From Scolanthus callimorphus (taxonomy: Eukaryota; Cnidaria; Anthozoa; Actiniaria; Edwardsiidae), in NCBI GenBank assembly GCA_033964015.1, contig JAWWUD010000093.1, positions 372,001 through 436,000 on the forward strand: DNA of 64,000 bases. Direction: 5' to 3'. Shown piece after piece: positions 1 to 11,300 of this stretch. Numbering within the stretch: the first letter of the stretch is position 1; each line of letters begins with the position of its first letter. The notes under the pieces are model-generated. The model saw only the letters and a list, made by a program, of their open reading frames with translations. It was not told where the DNA came from and did no database searches. Made by a program: the position numbers and the translations under genes.

Positions 1-523
1 TCAGTTTAATGTACAAGAAAGGTTGGATATTATTAACAATAAAATACAACATCCTGAAGTCCACAAACTCCTACTCTATAGATTATTAATTTTATACAAG
101 TAGTATAGTATGTTAACTTTATAACTGTTTAGACTTTTCTTAGGCTGGTTCATTTCATTTTTAGTCCAAATTTACATTCTGTACACAGATCCCAACATAT
201 TAACTTTTTTCACTAGGTGCAATTGGCAACCAATTAAAAAAAAGTAATTTAGTTTCCCCCCCAAAAAAAACATTAAGTGGCCATATAAAACGTGGATCTC
301 AGCTGAATTTGGAAGTTACAAGATGGGGTGCCATTCGGCGACAAGCTCTAAAATTTAGTCACCAAGCCCTCAAATTTAGCCGCCATTAGAAACCATATAA
401 TAATATGGTCACAATGTTGGGCTCTGGTACGTGAAGTGAATGCAGTAACAAAGGCATAAGTAAAGGATGTTTACGCTATGTAATATTTTTATTTTCACCT
501 TTTAGGTTATTTTTATTTATCAC
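1..523. other. Non-coding, presumed BPI/LBP intron
   Basis: No further BPI-type exon was recognised left of 524. The stretch is AT-rich. At about 305-425 it has a decayed copy of the GGGCCC-ended repeat seen at 8811-8991, sharing the 'aaatttagtc/gcgacaa' text. Confidence 0.4.
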
Positions 524-3500
524 CATTTAAATCCTTTAGTAATCTTGGTAATGCATGTAGAGCATTATTGGCCTTTGAATCTATTATTTTTGTTGCTGCC
601 TTGCACACCTTGAAATGAAATAGACAAGATACAGTCATGTGTTATGGAGAAGAAACCATGCCTGTCCAGCATTTGTGGCAATTAAACAATTTAATAATTA
701 TTATACGTTTCCTCAAGAGCTTATTTGGTAATATGGTTGCAAAATAGTCCAGTTCGAATTATATTCTACTGCTGAATAGGCATCAGCGGCGCATAAATAC
801 AGTGGGAGCCTCAGTTTGATAAACTCACCTTTTCTTCAAGGCTCTGCTTCAGTTCTTTTGCTATCTCACCAGAAAACAAGTTGTACAACCAACTAAAGAA
901 GAACAGAGATCACCATTATGTAAAACTGTCCCCTGGGGAATACTACCGTTACTCAACCCAAAGTTGGGAAGGGGTGTTTCTCTCGAGCTCTGTTTATGAC
1001 AGAAAAATCACTATTTTTCATACCTGTATGTTTAGCACAAAAAGCACTAAATAATTATCTGAAAATGTATGCCCTTGCCATGAACTCAAAATTTTGAAAA
1101 ATCGACACCCTGTTTATTACCACCACATGTATTACACGCTGTTATGACCAGAAACTCAAAAACCTGATGCTGTTCTGCAGATCATCATATAGTCAATATA
1201 TGGGAGTACCCTCCCTCTCTGGGCTATGTCAGCGACATCAAGACTTCAAAAATCTGGAGACCGCCTTGAAATGGTGAAATTTCCTGTAATTCTCCCAGGA
1301 GAAATATAGCAATGTATGGTGGTCATGTATGGCGGACTCGCTGCAATCGGGAGAGTTGACGGCCCTGCATGTCCTACTTTGTAGGAAGGAAAACTAAGAT
1401 TGACAGAGAGTACTCATTGCTATGGACTTACAAACCTTGCTCCCCCTTTAAACTTGACTTTCAAATTCTTGACATTCAGGTTACAGTTGTTGACATGGAC
1501 TGTACCTTTGTGTTGTGGGATGTCCCCTGAACATAAAACACAAATTATTATAAACTGTCTGTTAGCCTGTATTAGAAATATCCAAATCTGGGCAGCCTGT
1601 GAACCTGAAACATTCTTTCTTCGAGAGACAATTAAAGTAAGAATTTTTGTTACTTTGAGTTCACTAGGATTGTCGGTTTTTCTTCCCTGAAATGTCATAA
1701 AATTGTCAATATGTTTACTAAAGAACAATTTTTGCATTGCAAACCATTTGAGAGCCTATCAAATCTCACACACGTGTTAAGCTGTTATTGGAGCCTCCTG
1801 CAAGAGGTGCTGGGCTCAAATAATATACAAAAAAAAAATCCAGCAAAGCAAATCTTTACAAATTTCAAAATAATTATCATTCCACCACCCCAGATGATCA
1901 TGAAATTCCATACAATACAATTCCATTGTTTTACCCTTGACAGCAAGAGACATTCCAACTCTCACTCCTGTGATGGACACATCACAAGCTCCCGAGTCTG
2001 ATATATGGGCCTGAAAGACAAAGTTGATGTGTCAGCTGATATTAAAATAGTGTTAGTATGAGTTTGCAATTGCATGATTCCAGAAAAAAAGCAATACCTC
2101 CATCACAGAAGGAATTAGGAAATTCAGAGGGGTGGGGGACAAATGTGTGGGAGTGTCAACCACTTCTGTGGGGCTTTATGGATCAAAATGTGTTACTTTG
2201 CTGTGCAGTACCAGCTATGTCAATAAAATATACAGCACTGGGGAAATGATTTAAAACTGTGAGAGAATAAGAAAAAGAATGAAGAATAAGGTACATGTAC
2301 TATCCGCTGTATGCTTTTGAGATAATTACACAATTAATATGTGACCTCTCACGCGAAAACGTACATGTGTTTTTTACAAGCGTTAGCTTTTCTAACGCCA
2401 CCTCGCGCTTAGAAACACTTTAATCGCGCCTGGCTAACGCCATCTCGCGCTTTTCTAACACTTGACTCGGCCTAGCTAACGCCAGCTCGCGCTTTTCTAA
2501 CACTTGACTCGGTCCTAGCTAACGCCAGCTCGCGCTTTTCTAACACTTCACTCGGGCCTAGCTAAAGGGCCATTTACACGCGCCGATTTGTCGGGCCCGA
2601 TTTTGTTTACGTTCGTTCGGTGTCGGCCCGACTTCTAAAAATCTGATGCGATTCAACAGATTTTTAGTGTCGGGCCCGATTCTTGATTTCGAAGATGAAA
2701 GCAGAGGCCCGACAAATCGCAGCGTGTGAATGCACCGTCCGACAATCGGCCCGACAAATCGCAGCGTGTAAATGGGCCTTAACGCCACCTCGCGCTTTTC
2801 TAACGCTTGACTTGTGCCTATCTAACGCCAGCTCGCGCTTTTCTAACACTTGGCTCGCGCCTACCTAACGCTTGACTAAGAAAAACGCTCGACTCGCGCT
2901 TGCTGGACTCGCGTCGCGTTGCAGTCCGAGAAACGAGCGAACGGCTCTATAAATGAGTGAAGGAGTTTACGAAACAAGCCCTACTTAAGAACGAATAATG
3001 AATAATGCTCTCAAAGTGAAAGATAAAAGTAAAAATTTCATGTATGCGGGTAGATCCTATAATGCAAAAATATGAATACCCACGTGCGAAATACTAAAAG
3101 TGACACGGCGCGAATGTCGAACCCCAAAACGCGCTGTCGAGTTTACTTCCCGCTCTCCAAATAAAAAAATAATGAGAGCATGAAAAATAATTATTGTAAA
3201 CTACAAAGAGACAAAATTACAAGAAGTACTACGGTATTACTGTTAGGCTTCCAGAACAAGCAGGGTGAATTTGTTGCAGCCTGAAACTGATGACATTCTT
3301 GTCAAGCGCATTCAGAACGTAAACAAAAAGTTCGTGTAAAACTTACCCGGCGTCTCAGTCGATTTCACAGCATTCCACTGTTCCTGTTTCAAGGTTCAGA
3401 AATACTAGTAATGCAGTATGCATGATTTTTATCCCTTGAAAGCACAGTTTGAGTGCGATTTGCAATACTGAGCACGACAGAACTTCTAGCCGCCCGGAGG

Positions 3501-6500
3501 ACAAGTTCGTGTTTGTGATTTTCGTTTACTGTACACACACTAATTACATATTCATAACTGGTTCGCACTTTCTATTCAATCTCTAAGGGGTGGACCATTA
3601 GAAGTTGGGGGAGGGGGGGTGGCAATTCCCAAAAAAAAATTCGCGCAAGGCCAATCCTTCCCAAAAAAAAATCTTGCAGAGATTCAAGCTAGGAAATAAA
3701 AATCCTACAAAGATATGGCTTGGGCTCTCATTAAAAAGATTTCCTAAGTAGTTATTCCAGCAACTTCTCTTGTGCATTTTTCTACTTCACTTAATAAAAA
3801 TTTCGGCGCGCTTCGCGCGCATTCAAGATACCATCAAATATATAGTCGGTGAGAACTCACGCACCGAAGACACTGCCCTCGCGCCGTTTACAAGAACAGT
3901 GTATCTTGCCGAGGAAAAACAAACTCTCCCAAAAATTGCCCAGCAATAGGCCTGACAGGCAGTGATAGGCCTGGCAGGCAGTCACTACGTTCGAAAGAAG
4001 AACACTTAGGTAAGCGTGAGTTCGACGTTACAAGTATAGATTTGTCATGTGGATCGCTTCACACAAATGAATAATATTAATTTCGTAATTTGCGGCATCA
4101 ATAATAAAACCTACAGGCATTGTTTACTATACACAAAAACCGGAACGTTCGTCTACCCTTTCTTTGAGGCTTGATCAAATGCGTTTATAAAAATTCGAGC
4201 GCGCTTCGCGCGCAACGGAAGAAATAAACCTCTACCATGTCAAATAGGGGCGGGGGGATGGCGAAAACGTTTGTAACAGCTTCATTCTTTTTTAACGGCA
4301 ACCAATAAAAATATAGCATAAGAAAATTTGTTGTATCTATACATACAGCAACAAGATTTTCTTAATCCATTTCTGAACCAATATAGTATATAGTATAAGA
4401 AAATTTTGTTGATGCGTTGATGTGGATTTGGACGGCCTGTGGGAACGGAACGCCACGGGAACAGGTAATGCTCGATGCGCAAGATACCCTCGTGGGTTAT
4501 CCTTTTCCACTTTTTTGTGTGTGTGTCTGCGAAAAAAAAATCGTACATGGCCTTCGAGTCCGAAAAAAATTTCCTGCACAACCTGATCCCCGAAAAAAAA
4601 ATTCATACGCAAAAATATTGCCACCCCCCTCCCCCAATTTCTAATGGTCCACCCCTAAGTAAAAACTTTCCTTTGTATACCTTTGTTCTTCTCTCGTTCT
4701 TTCTTCCTTTTCTTTCTATCTATAAAGCAGAGACTAAACTGCAATTCTTTTGGAATGCAAAATGGGAAGCATTTTCGATAAACAACCGAAAATAAAAGTG
4801 AACAACAACAAATTCATATTTAAGATACATGCGGCGCGTCGCGCCGCGACATTATTTTACTTCACGGACAAGTACATAAGGCGCGTTTCAAGATGAAAGA
4901 TCGAACATGACTCAAAATACATTTTCCATTGAGTACTTATTTCCAAGATATATAGAAATTCAGGAGATTTTATTGAAAACAGAGAGCCCCAGGAGATGAC
5001 GTAAAAAATACGGGAGATTCCCGGGTGATCTGTGAGTATTTTAATCAGAATACAAACAGAAAATACCATTCACAGCTTTATTTCTAGTTTGTTTTAATCA
5101 TGATACAAAATATTTTGCAAGTTATGCGCGCTGATTGCGATGTTCATTAAGAAAAGTCAAGTATTGGTTGATCGAATTTGTTTTTAATTTGTCTATGTCG
5201 GTAGCAGAGCAAGCGGAAAGTAAAACAAAATAATTACTCGATGTAAGTAAATTCTTCGCTTTAGAACGGATCGCTTCATCCTTGGCAGCTTGACTTTTGA
5301 AAAGCAAAGAAAGTAAACAAAGAAAGTAAGAAAGTTAGAGCTCATTTCGCAAAAACTTTGTTCGAAAGTTTAGCTCGTGCCTAGAAGGCCGACCGTGTTT
5401 TCTTGGCGTTAGAACTTTTAAGTCTAGTTTCGCGTCTTTAACGAACGCTTTATTTAAACCATCATGCAACTCTCGCGCTTTGTTTTAATTAAAACTTTGG
5501 CTCGCGCCTTGTTAACGCTTGATTCGCACTTCTTGGCTAACGCCACCTCGCGCCTAAGAAAAACTTGAATCGCGCCTGGCTAACGCCACCTCGCGCTTTT
5601 CTAACACTTGACTCGGGCCTAGCTAACGCCAGCTCGCGCTTTTCTAACGCTTGACTCGGTCCTAGCTAACGCTAGCTCGCGCTTTTCTAACGCTTGACTC
5701 AGACCTAGCTAACGCCACCTCGCGCTTTTCTAACGCTGACTTGTGCCTATCTAACGCCAGCTCGCGCTTTTCTAACACTTGACTCGCGCCTACAAACGCC
5801 TGATTCGCGCATAGCTAACGCTTTTTGCAGCTAACGGAAAAGGCGACCTGTACGTTTTCGCGTGAGAGGTCACATATTTTAATTGTGTGGTTCCAGAAAA
5901 TATCCATACCTCCCCCCAGCCTGCTTTGTAAGCTCATGTCCCATTCCAAGCAGTGTGGGTGTGTAAGCACTCTACCAACAACATCTCTTGAAATAGCAGG
6001 ACTATACTCTTTACTCACCAAGCCTGTTCTCTGTAAGACCAGTCAGCACGTACATTTAAAGATGCATCTGATGCTGCCATTTTGAGGCCATGGCTTGACT
6101 GCAAGCTTATGTTTGCTTTGGGAATATTGACATTGTCCAACTTGATCCTGATCACAAATTTTAAAAGAAAGATAATGATTAGATTGTGTATTAAATTACT
6201 CTAACTGTTTTTTGATACTTTGTTTCTACCAACACCTCAGTCAGTAGATCACATTGCCTTTTCTAAATTAAAAACATATTTGCCTTTGGCCAACCCTTAA
6301 GTTATGTCTGCAAAAAATTCCTCAGTCAGCTAACTCTTTGTTATTGCAAGCAAAAGAAATTCCACTTATTTTTAGTGAAAGCAAATGTTGAAGTCCTACC
6401 TGGGAAGGAAATTCTTAGACACTCCACAGGTTTTATTCCACCTGGGGGTGTCATAAATAATTTCCTTCCCAGCCAGGTAAACTTTTACCTATCATAGAGC

Positions 6501-7923
6501 TAGATGTATATAAGTTAATGTTTTTGACAAGTTTGTTTGTATTTGTTTATGGTTTGTTTCTAGATTCCTGATTAGCTCTGTAAGCTAAAATACAGTATAT
6601 TTATTGACACTTAAATCAAGTTATTGTTGTCTGTCACTCCCTATTTTGTCTGCAATAAATCAACAGCACTTCAGTTAGACTGTTTCAGTAGATCAGTTTT
6701 TTAGAGTTACTTATTTCAATGATGAGGCCCTTGGGCACTGAACACAGCTAAAGGAACAAAAGTCCAATACATACTTTTTCAAACTGTAGTCAACATTTCC
6801 AAGGGGTGTTTTGATAAACCCTGATAGTTGTGGGATGTTTAGATAACTGATCTCTTTCACTAGAAATGGCAGCGCAACATGTTGAGCTAAAGCAATACAA
6901 TGAACAGTGATTACTTTTCTGCTAAATTAGTACCACGCAAGGCAATGTGAAGGATACATGGAAGATGATTAATCAGCTTTTGGGTAGAAGCAGTGCCTCA
7001 GCTAGTGTAAATGAACTAGTTATTGATGGAGAAAAAACTGCTGACCCACACAAAATTGCTGATGAATTCAACTGCCATTTTTCTGAGGTAGGCTTCAGTC
7101 TGTCACATGACCTCGCGTTGGTAAATGGTGAGCCACCTGAGGACTATTTAGCCCCTACAGTTCTCGCATTATTTCTGAGCAGCATGTTTTTAATCACAAC
7201 TCTCTGCTCACAAGGCTGCGGGGCCAGACTAAATTTCATACTTAGTCATTGAACTGATGGTTTGCAATCATCCCTTTGGGAATAAAATCACAAAAGCTTT
7301 GCAGCTATGCTGGTGGACAGAACAAAGGGAACAATTAATGAACCTTCTTTTGTTCTTTTCACCAACATGGCCGCCAGTGACATCACATGCAAACCAAGAA
7401 TAGAAAATTTGCAATAGACAATATCTGAAAAGATGTGTGGTGATATAGTTTGAGGAAATATTCAATTCAATTGGAGGAATGTTAAAGGAGTCATTGCTAT
7501 ATAAAACTGAACATATTTTACGTAAGATTACTGGTTAGCTGCCAAAAACAACGTGTACAGTGCTGTGTGAGGATCAAATGAGAAAATCCAACAAATGAAT
7601 TTTTATTTGGGTATTCAAAAGTATATTTAGGTTTGAATGAGAGTCTAATCTCTTTCTGATTATTAGTTATAATCATAAACGTCAATTTCTTATGATCTTA
7701 TATATTTTTGTGTGTAATTATTGCAGTTAACTTAATAATTATAGTATGGCCGGGGGGGTTTGATAACGTAACAAACATTACCGTATTCAGACGCTCTCTG
7801 GGATATCTCGTCTCGCCAGGCTGGTGTTAACTTCACTGCTTTCTGGTGAGTGCAGGCAATCAAGGACAGGAAGATCAGCGTCAATGTTAATACTTCTCTA
7901 GACTCGCCATCTAACAAACTCAT
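524..7923 (-). CDS. BPI: BPI/LBP-like secreted lipid-binding protein, N-terminal half (partial gene)
   Basis: Seven minus-strand exons read as the N-terminal barrel of the bactericidal permeability-increasing/LPS-binding family, which binds lipids such as LPS outside the cell. Exons: 7782-7923, 6775-6886, 6019-6147, 1935-2010, 1436-1526, 829-892, 524-608, with GT-AG borders. Exon 1 gives a start methionine and a hydrophobic signal segment (LTLTLIFLSLIACTH), then the family start ending in SQRASEY. Later exons carry IPQLSGFIKTPLGNVDYSL, DNVNIPKANISLQSSHGLKM, SDSGACDVSITGVRVGMSL, a VNNCNLNVKNLKVKF stretch with one cysteine (the family has a conserved pair here, the other in SGACD), and WLYNLFSGEIAKEL. 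All junction phases agree except 6019/2010, which is off by one base, so a small exon may be missing in the 4-kb intron or the gene may be damaged. The C-terminal barrel lies beyond the left edge. Confidence 0.85.
2375..2900. repeat. Left minisatellite, about 36-bp unit
   Basis: Repeated units of the type 'gctaacgccagctcgcgctt' followed by 'ttctaacacttgactcgg'. The array is interrupted by the MITE at 2566-2779. The same unit, in the same orientation, forms the right array at 5520-5820. Confidence 0.8.
2566..2779. mobile_element. 214-bp MITE with TAA target duplication, PIF/Harbinger-like
   Basis: Ends are AGGGCCATTTACACGC and its inverted partner GCGTGTAAATGGGCCT, with further inner repeats of ATTTGTCGGGC. 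It is flanked by TAA on both sides. Removing the element and one TAA restores a normal minisatellite unit (gctaacgccacctcgcgc), so the empty site can be read directly. A 3-bp TAA duplication is typical of PIF/Harbinger; the superfamily is inferred from that alone. Confidence 0.8.
3585..4657. mobile_element. About 1.07-kb TIR element with G tract (GGGGTGGACCATTAG family)
   Basis: About 40 bp at the left end (GGGGTGGACCATTAGAAGTT then a G-rich tract and GGCAAT) is the inverted match of the right end (ATTGCC, C tract, AATTTCTAATGGTCCACCCC). Poly-A-rich direct repeats of the form 'cgaaaaaaaaat' lie inside both ends. No transposase was seen. It is nested in the 2338-5876 element. Confidence 0.75.
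5520..5820. repeat. Right minisatellite, about 36-bp unit
   Basis: Same unit as the left array, with variants TAACACTTGACTCGGGCC and TAACGCTTGACTCGGTCC alternating with CTAACGCCAGCTCGCGC. It ends a few tens of bases before the right TIR at 5849. Confidence 0.8.
6399..6482. repeat. Short imperfect inverted repeat in BPI intron
   Basis: TACCTGGGAAGGAAATT is mirrored by AATTTCCTTCCCAGCCAGG about 60 bp later. It is probably a small or decayed MITE. Confidence 0.45.
6935..7252 (+). pseudogene. LINE fragment (linker between endonuclease and RT)
   Basis: The frame reads DTWKMINQLLGR, then NELVIDGEKTADPHKIADEF and NCHFSEVG. This is the text found between endonuclease and reverse transcriptase in CR1/jockey-type non-LTR elements. 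Both sides are missing, so it is a dead fragment in a BPI/LBP intron. Confidence 0.65.
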
Positions 7924-8322
7924 TACAAAAATTAAGTCCCCTAGTAGGACATTTTTGGGGATGAATGGGGATAGTCAACTAGGATATCCCTCACACTTCC
8001 CTCGCTATGATAAATAAGGCGAAATATAATAACTTGATGACAAAGCCGACGATAAATAATGCATTTGGTGAATGCCATGGAGATCGAAGCCTGTTAGCAG
8101 GTAGATTTTCTGAGGAAAATGCTTCACCTCTAAAAAAATATTACTCGAATGTTGCCGCCATTTTAAAACTGCGAGCCCACGATATAAGAGCAGTCAGCGG
8201 ATACTTAGAACCCAGGCCTTTTCTTTATTCGTAAAGCTTCGGAAAGCTTCGGAAACTAACGAACGACTCCGCGCTATTTCGGAACTCCGAATGTTTTCCG
8301 AGAACATTAAACCGGAAAGAAA
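7924..8322. promoter_or_regulatory. Likely bidirectional promoter of BPI/LBP and MOSPD2
   Basis: Start codons of the two divergent genes (7923 minus, 8323 plus) are 399 bp apart. The stretch near MOSPD2 has a direct repeat of AAGCTTCGGA and an ACCGGAAAGAAA motif that fits an ETS-type site next to the ATG. Promoter function is inferred from spacing only. Confidence 0.45.
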
Positions 8323-11300
8323 ATGGCGGACGACGAGGTAAGGTTGTTGTGCATTTGCTTTTCTGAACCTCTCTAGCTAATTGCACCATTGCCAAGTGCA
8401 TAGATAAGTTGTTTTGTTTACAAAGTCTGAGGCTTTAAATATTGTTTTAAATCCAGCTGGTGCCAGAAGCAGAACGGATAGAGGTTCTGAGGGAAAGGTT
8501 TTTTCAGGAGAACGGTAAGCTTGACTATATATAGTCGACAGGGGGATTGTTGGGCATTCCATTTCATATTCCCACCACCCTATTGAGATGTTATTTCAAC
8601 GTGGGTGTATAAAAGTGGAAAGTGCGAATGGAGTAGTTCGAAATACTAGGGAAGAGCCCCCAAAAATCAATGGGCACGAGTAAAATCCAAGAAGGGGGTG
8701 TTTCAAAAAAATCATAACAAGGGGTTCTTGGAAATCAGTGTTAATATTCCCACTATTTCAACTTTATTTGAACTTTATTTAGCTTAATACTTTTAAGATA
8801 AAATGCAACACAGGGCCCGACACTGAAACCATGTGGTCGCCAATGGCGACTAAATTTGGGATTGGCGACCAAAATTTTAGGCTAGTAGCCAAATGGCACC
8901 CCATTGTTCTGGGTTCAGGAGAGAACTACGTTTATGTGGCGACTAAATTTTGCTTTGGGCACCTATCGAAAAAAGTTGATGTTGGGCCCTGCAACATGCA
9001 TGGGCAAGTACTTAACAAAAATGTAATGGGACTATATTATATGTTATGTTATGTGAGTGTGGTTGCCAGGGGGTCAGTGTATAATGGAATGGTCCAATAT
9101 CATACTCTTGAAGGCTAATGGTCTAAACACGTCTTCTTTAAGTTAAGCAATACTTCAAGTTGGACTGATATTTAGCTTCCTGAAAGCACTATTTTATCAA
9201 TGTCTCTGCTATTGTGTGGTTCCAGAAAATGTCCACACCCCCCCCCCCCCCCCCCCAGAAGGGTTTGGCAATTCCAGAGGGGTGGGGGGGTCAAAGGTCT
9301 AGGAAATTCCAGAGGGGTTGGGGGGTCAAAGGAGATAAAGAAAATTCCAGATGGTTTGCAAACTGCATTTCTCGTACCGAGTCGGAAATGCGCTCAGTTT
9401 TGCGTGAATCTTTGTTTTTTCGGTGACGTTGAGCAGATTAAAGAAGCATTTTCGTTGTCTATCCTCCATGCAAAGTTCGTTGAAGGGACGTATACACGTC
9501 CGAGAAAGCTAGTTATTTGAACCTAGAAACTGCGATTTGGCTTTCTTGTCTTAAAGCTCAAGTATTCAAAAATGTATTTCCTTGTCAATAGTCTAGAATG
9601 AGAGATTCTGCTCAAAGAATTAATTTTACGCTGGCTATAACATGAACTAACGTGTCCCAAGACGGCTGGGCACCACAACGTTCAGAAACCAATCAAGCGT
9701 GACAGTTTCCACGATCATGTCTCCAAAGGGAATAATAGCAACTGAATGGTTTCCCTGAAATTTGCGCACCAGTTAATCCTTGCTTTATTCTAATAATTTT
9801 GCAATCTATTTTATTGTTTATTTACCAGTTCAGGTTACATTTTCACTAATATATTTATCGACTTTCTGTCTAAAAAGTTTGTGCATTGGTGTTTGTTGTA
9901 CACATGAAATTCTAAAAATGCGTAAACGTTGGCGTCTTGCCCAGTTCATCTTTTTTGCCAAGAACGCAATATTTACGCAAATAGCAACACTCTTAAACTT
10001 CTAAGTTTGAAACGTCAAAAGCTACATATTTTGCACTGTTCGCAATTAGTAAGTGCCTAGAAAATATTGTTACAACTACTCAGAACGCGCTTTCGCAATT
10101 ATACTCCTGTATACTCCATACTCAGTCAATTTTGACGTTTTTCCCGACATCGAAATTTCCAGAGGGGGGTGGGGGGTAAAATTTATATATTGTGCGGAAA
10201 TTCCAGAGGGGTGGGGGGGTCACAAACAGGTACCCAAATAGGAAATTCCAGGGGGGGTGGGGGTCATTTCTGAACCGCCTTCCGTGGGGGTGGGATGGAT
10301 ATTTTCTGGAACCACACATTGGAGCTTTCTAAAAGTTTCAAATTTTCCAAAAGTTCCAAATTGCCATGAGCTTTTAAATTTGGTCAATTAACCAAATCTG
10401 ATTTCAAGATAGTGTCAATACCATAATATATTAATGGTTTTAGAAGGGGAAAGATAGATAAGAACCCGGGGGGGGGGAACTCCCATATTTTTTGGGTGGG
10501 GTCCTCGTCGTACCTTTTAGGGTTTAAAATCAGGCCTCTGGTACCTTTTAGGTGGTAAAATTCGAAAACGTGAATTTTTTTCCAGATAGGTACCTGTTAG
10601 AGGGTACTCAAAGATCTGCTATACAATCTGAAACAGTTCTAGATTATAAACAGGAAATATTGATGTAGTGTAACTTTGTCTTTTCTATATCTAAGTGATG
10701 GATGGTTTTAGCCTCACCCGTATTGCTATCCCTTATGGGTATAAATATCCTCCACAGAAAGTGATCTAGCTGAATTGATGAGCGAGATCTAAGCCGCATA
10801 CGTGAAGATGATTTGTGGGTTCGCTGCTTCATAAGAGCAAGAAACCAAGATATTGACAAGGCACTGGAAGCTCTTGTAAGTGCCAGGTCATATTGTTGCA
10901 ATATTATATCAAAAGCCCAGCCTATCACAATCTGAAGTTCAAGTTTCAGTTGTCCTTTGTTTTCTTTTTAGGTGTTCTGTTTGAAATGGAGAAAGACCTT
11001 TGGTTTAAATGGTGAGATTGGAAACATGCATGCAAAATGTTCTTAATTCTATATTGTTTATTAAGTTCTTCAACAAATCAAATAATTATTAAACATAGAC
11101 CTCTGAATATTGTTCACAGATATCACTGAAAGAAATCTTGACAGCAAAATGTTTGAAACAGGGTTTCTGTACCCACATAATAGAGATAGAGAGGGCAACT
11201 CTATTGTTTTGTTTGTTGGGAGAGTCTACAAGAAAGATCCACAACAGCATCAACAGTTGAAACGATTTCTAGTCTATCTACTCGAAAAGCATGTAAGTTT

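Larger units (their letters stand above)
2338..5876. mobile_element. 3.5-kb TIR element with subterminal minisatellites, in the BPI intron
   Basis: A 28-bp perfect inverted repeat (TATGTGACCTCTCACGCGAA and on to ACGTACA) lies at 2338-2365 and 5849-5876. Just inside each end is a tandem array built from about 36-bp units with the core CTAACGCCAGCTCGCGCTTT (about 2375-2900 and 5520-5820). No transposase reading frame was found, so it looks non-autonomous. Flanks share CAATTAA-like text, so the target duplication is unclear. Two other elements are nested inside (2566-2779 and 3585-4657). Confidence 0.7.

Noticed and set aside
10466..10620. G-tract element with GGTACC repeats
   Set aside because: Only one end was seen; no inverted partner nearby, so it was not called as an element.
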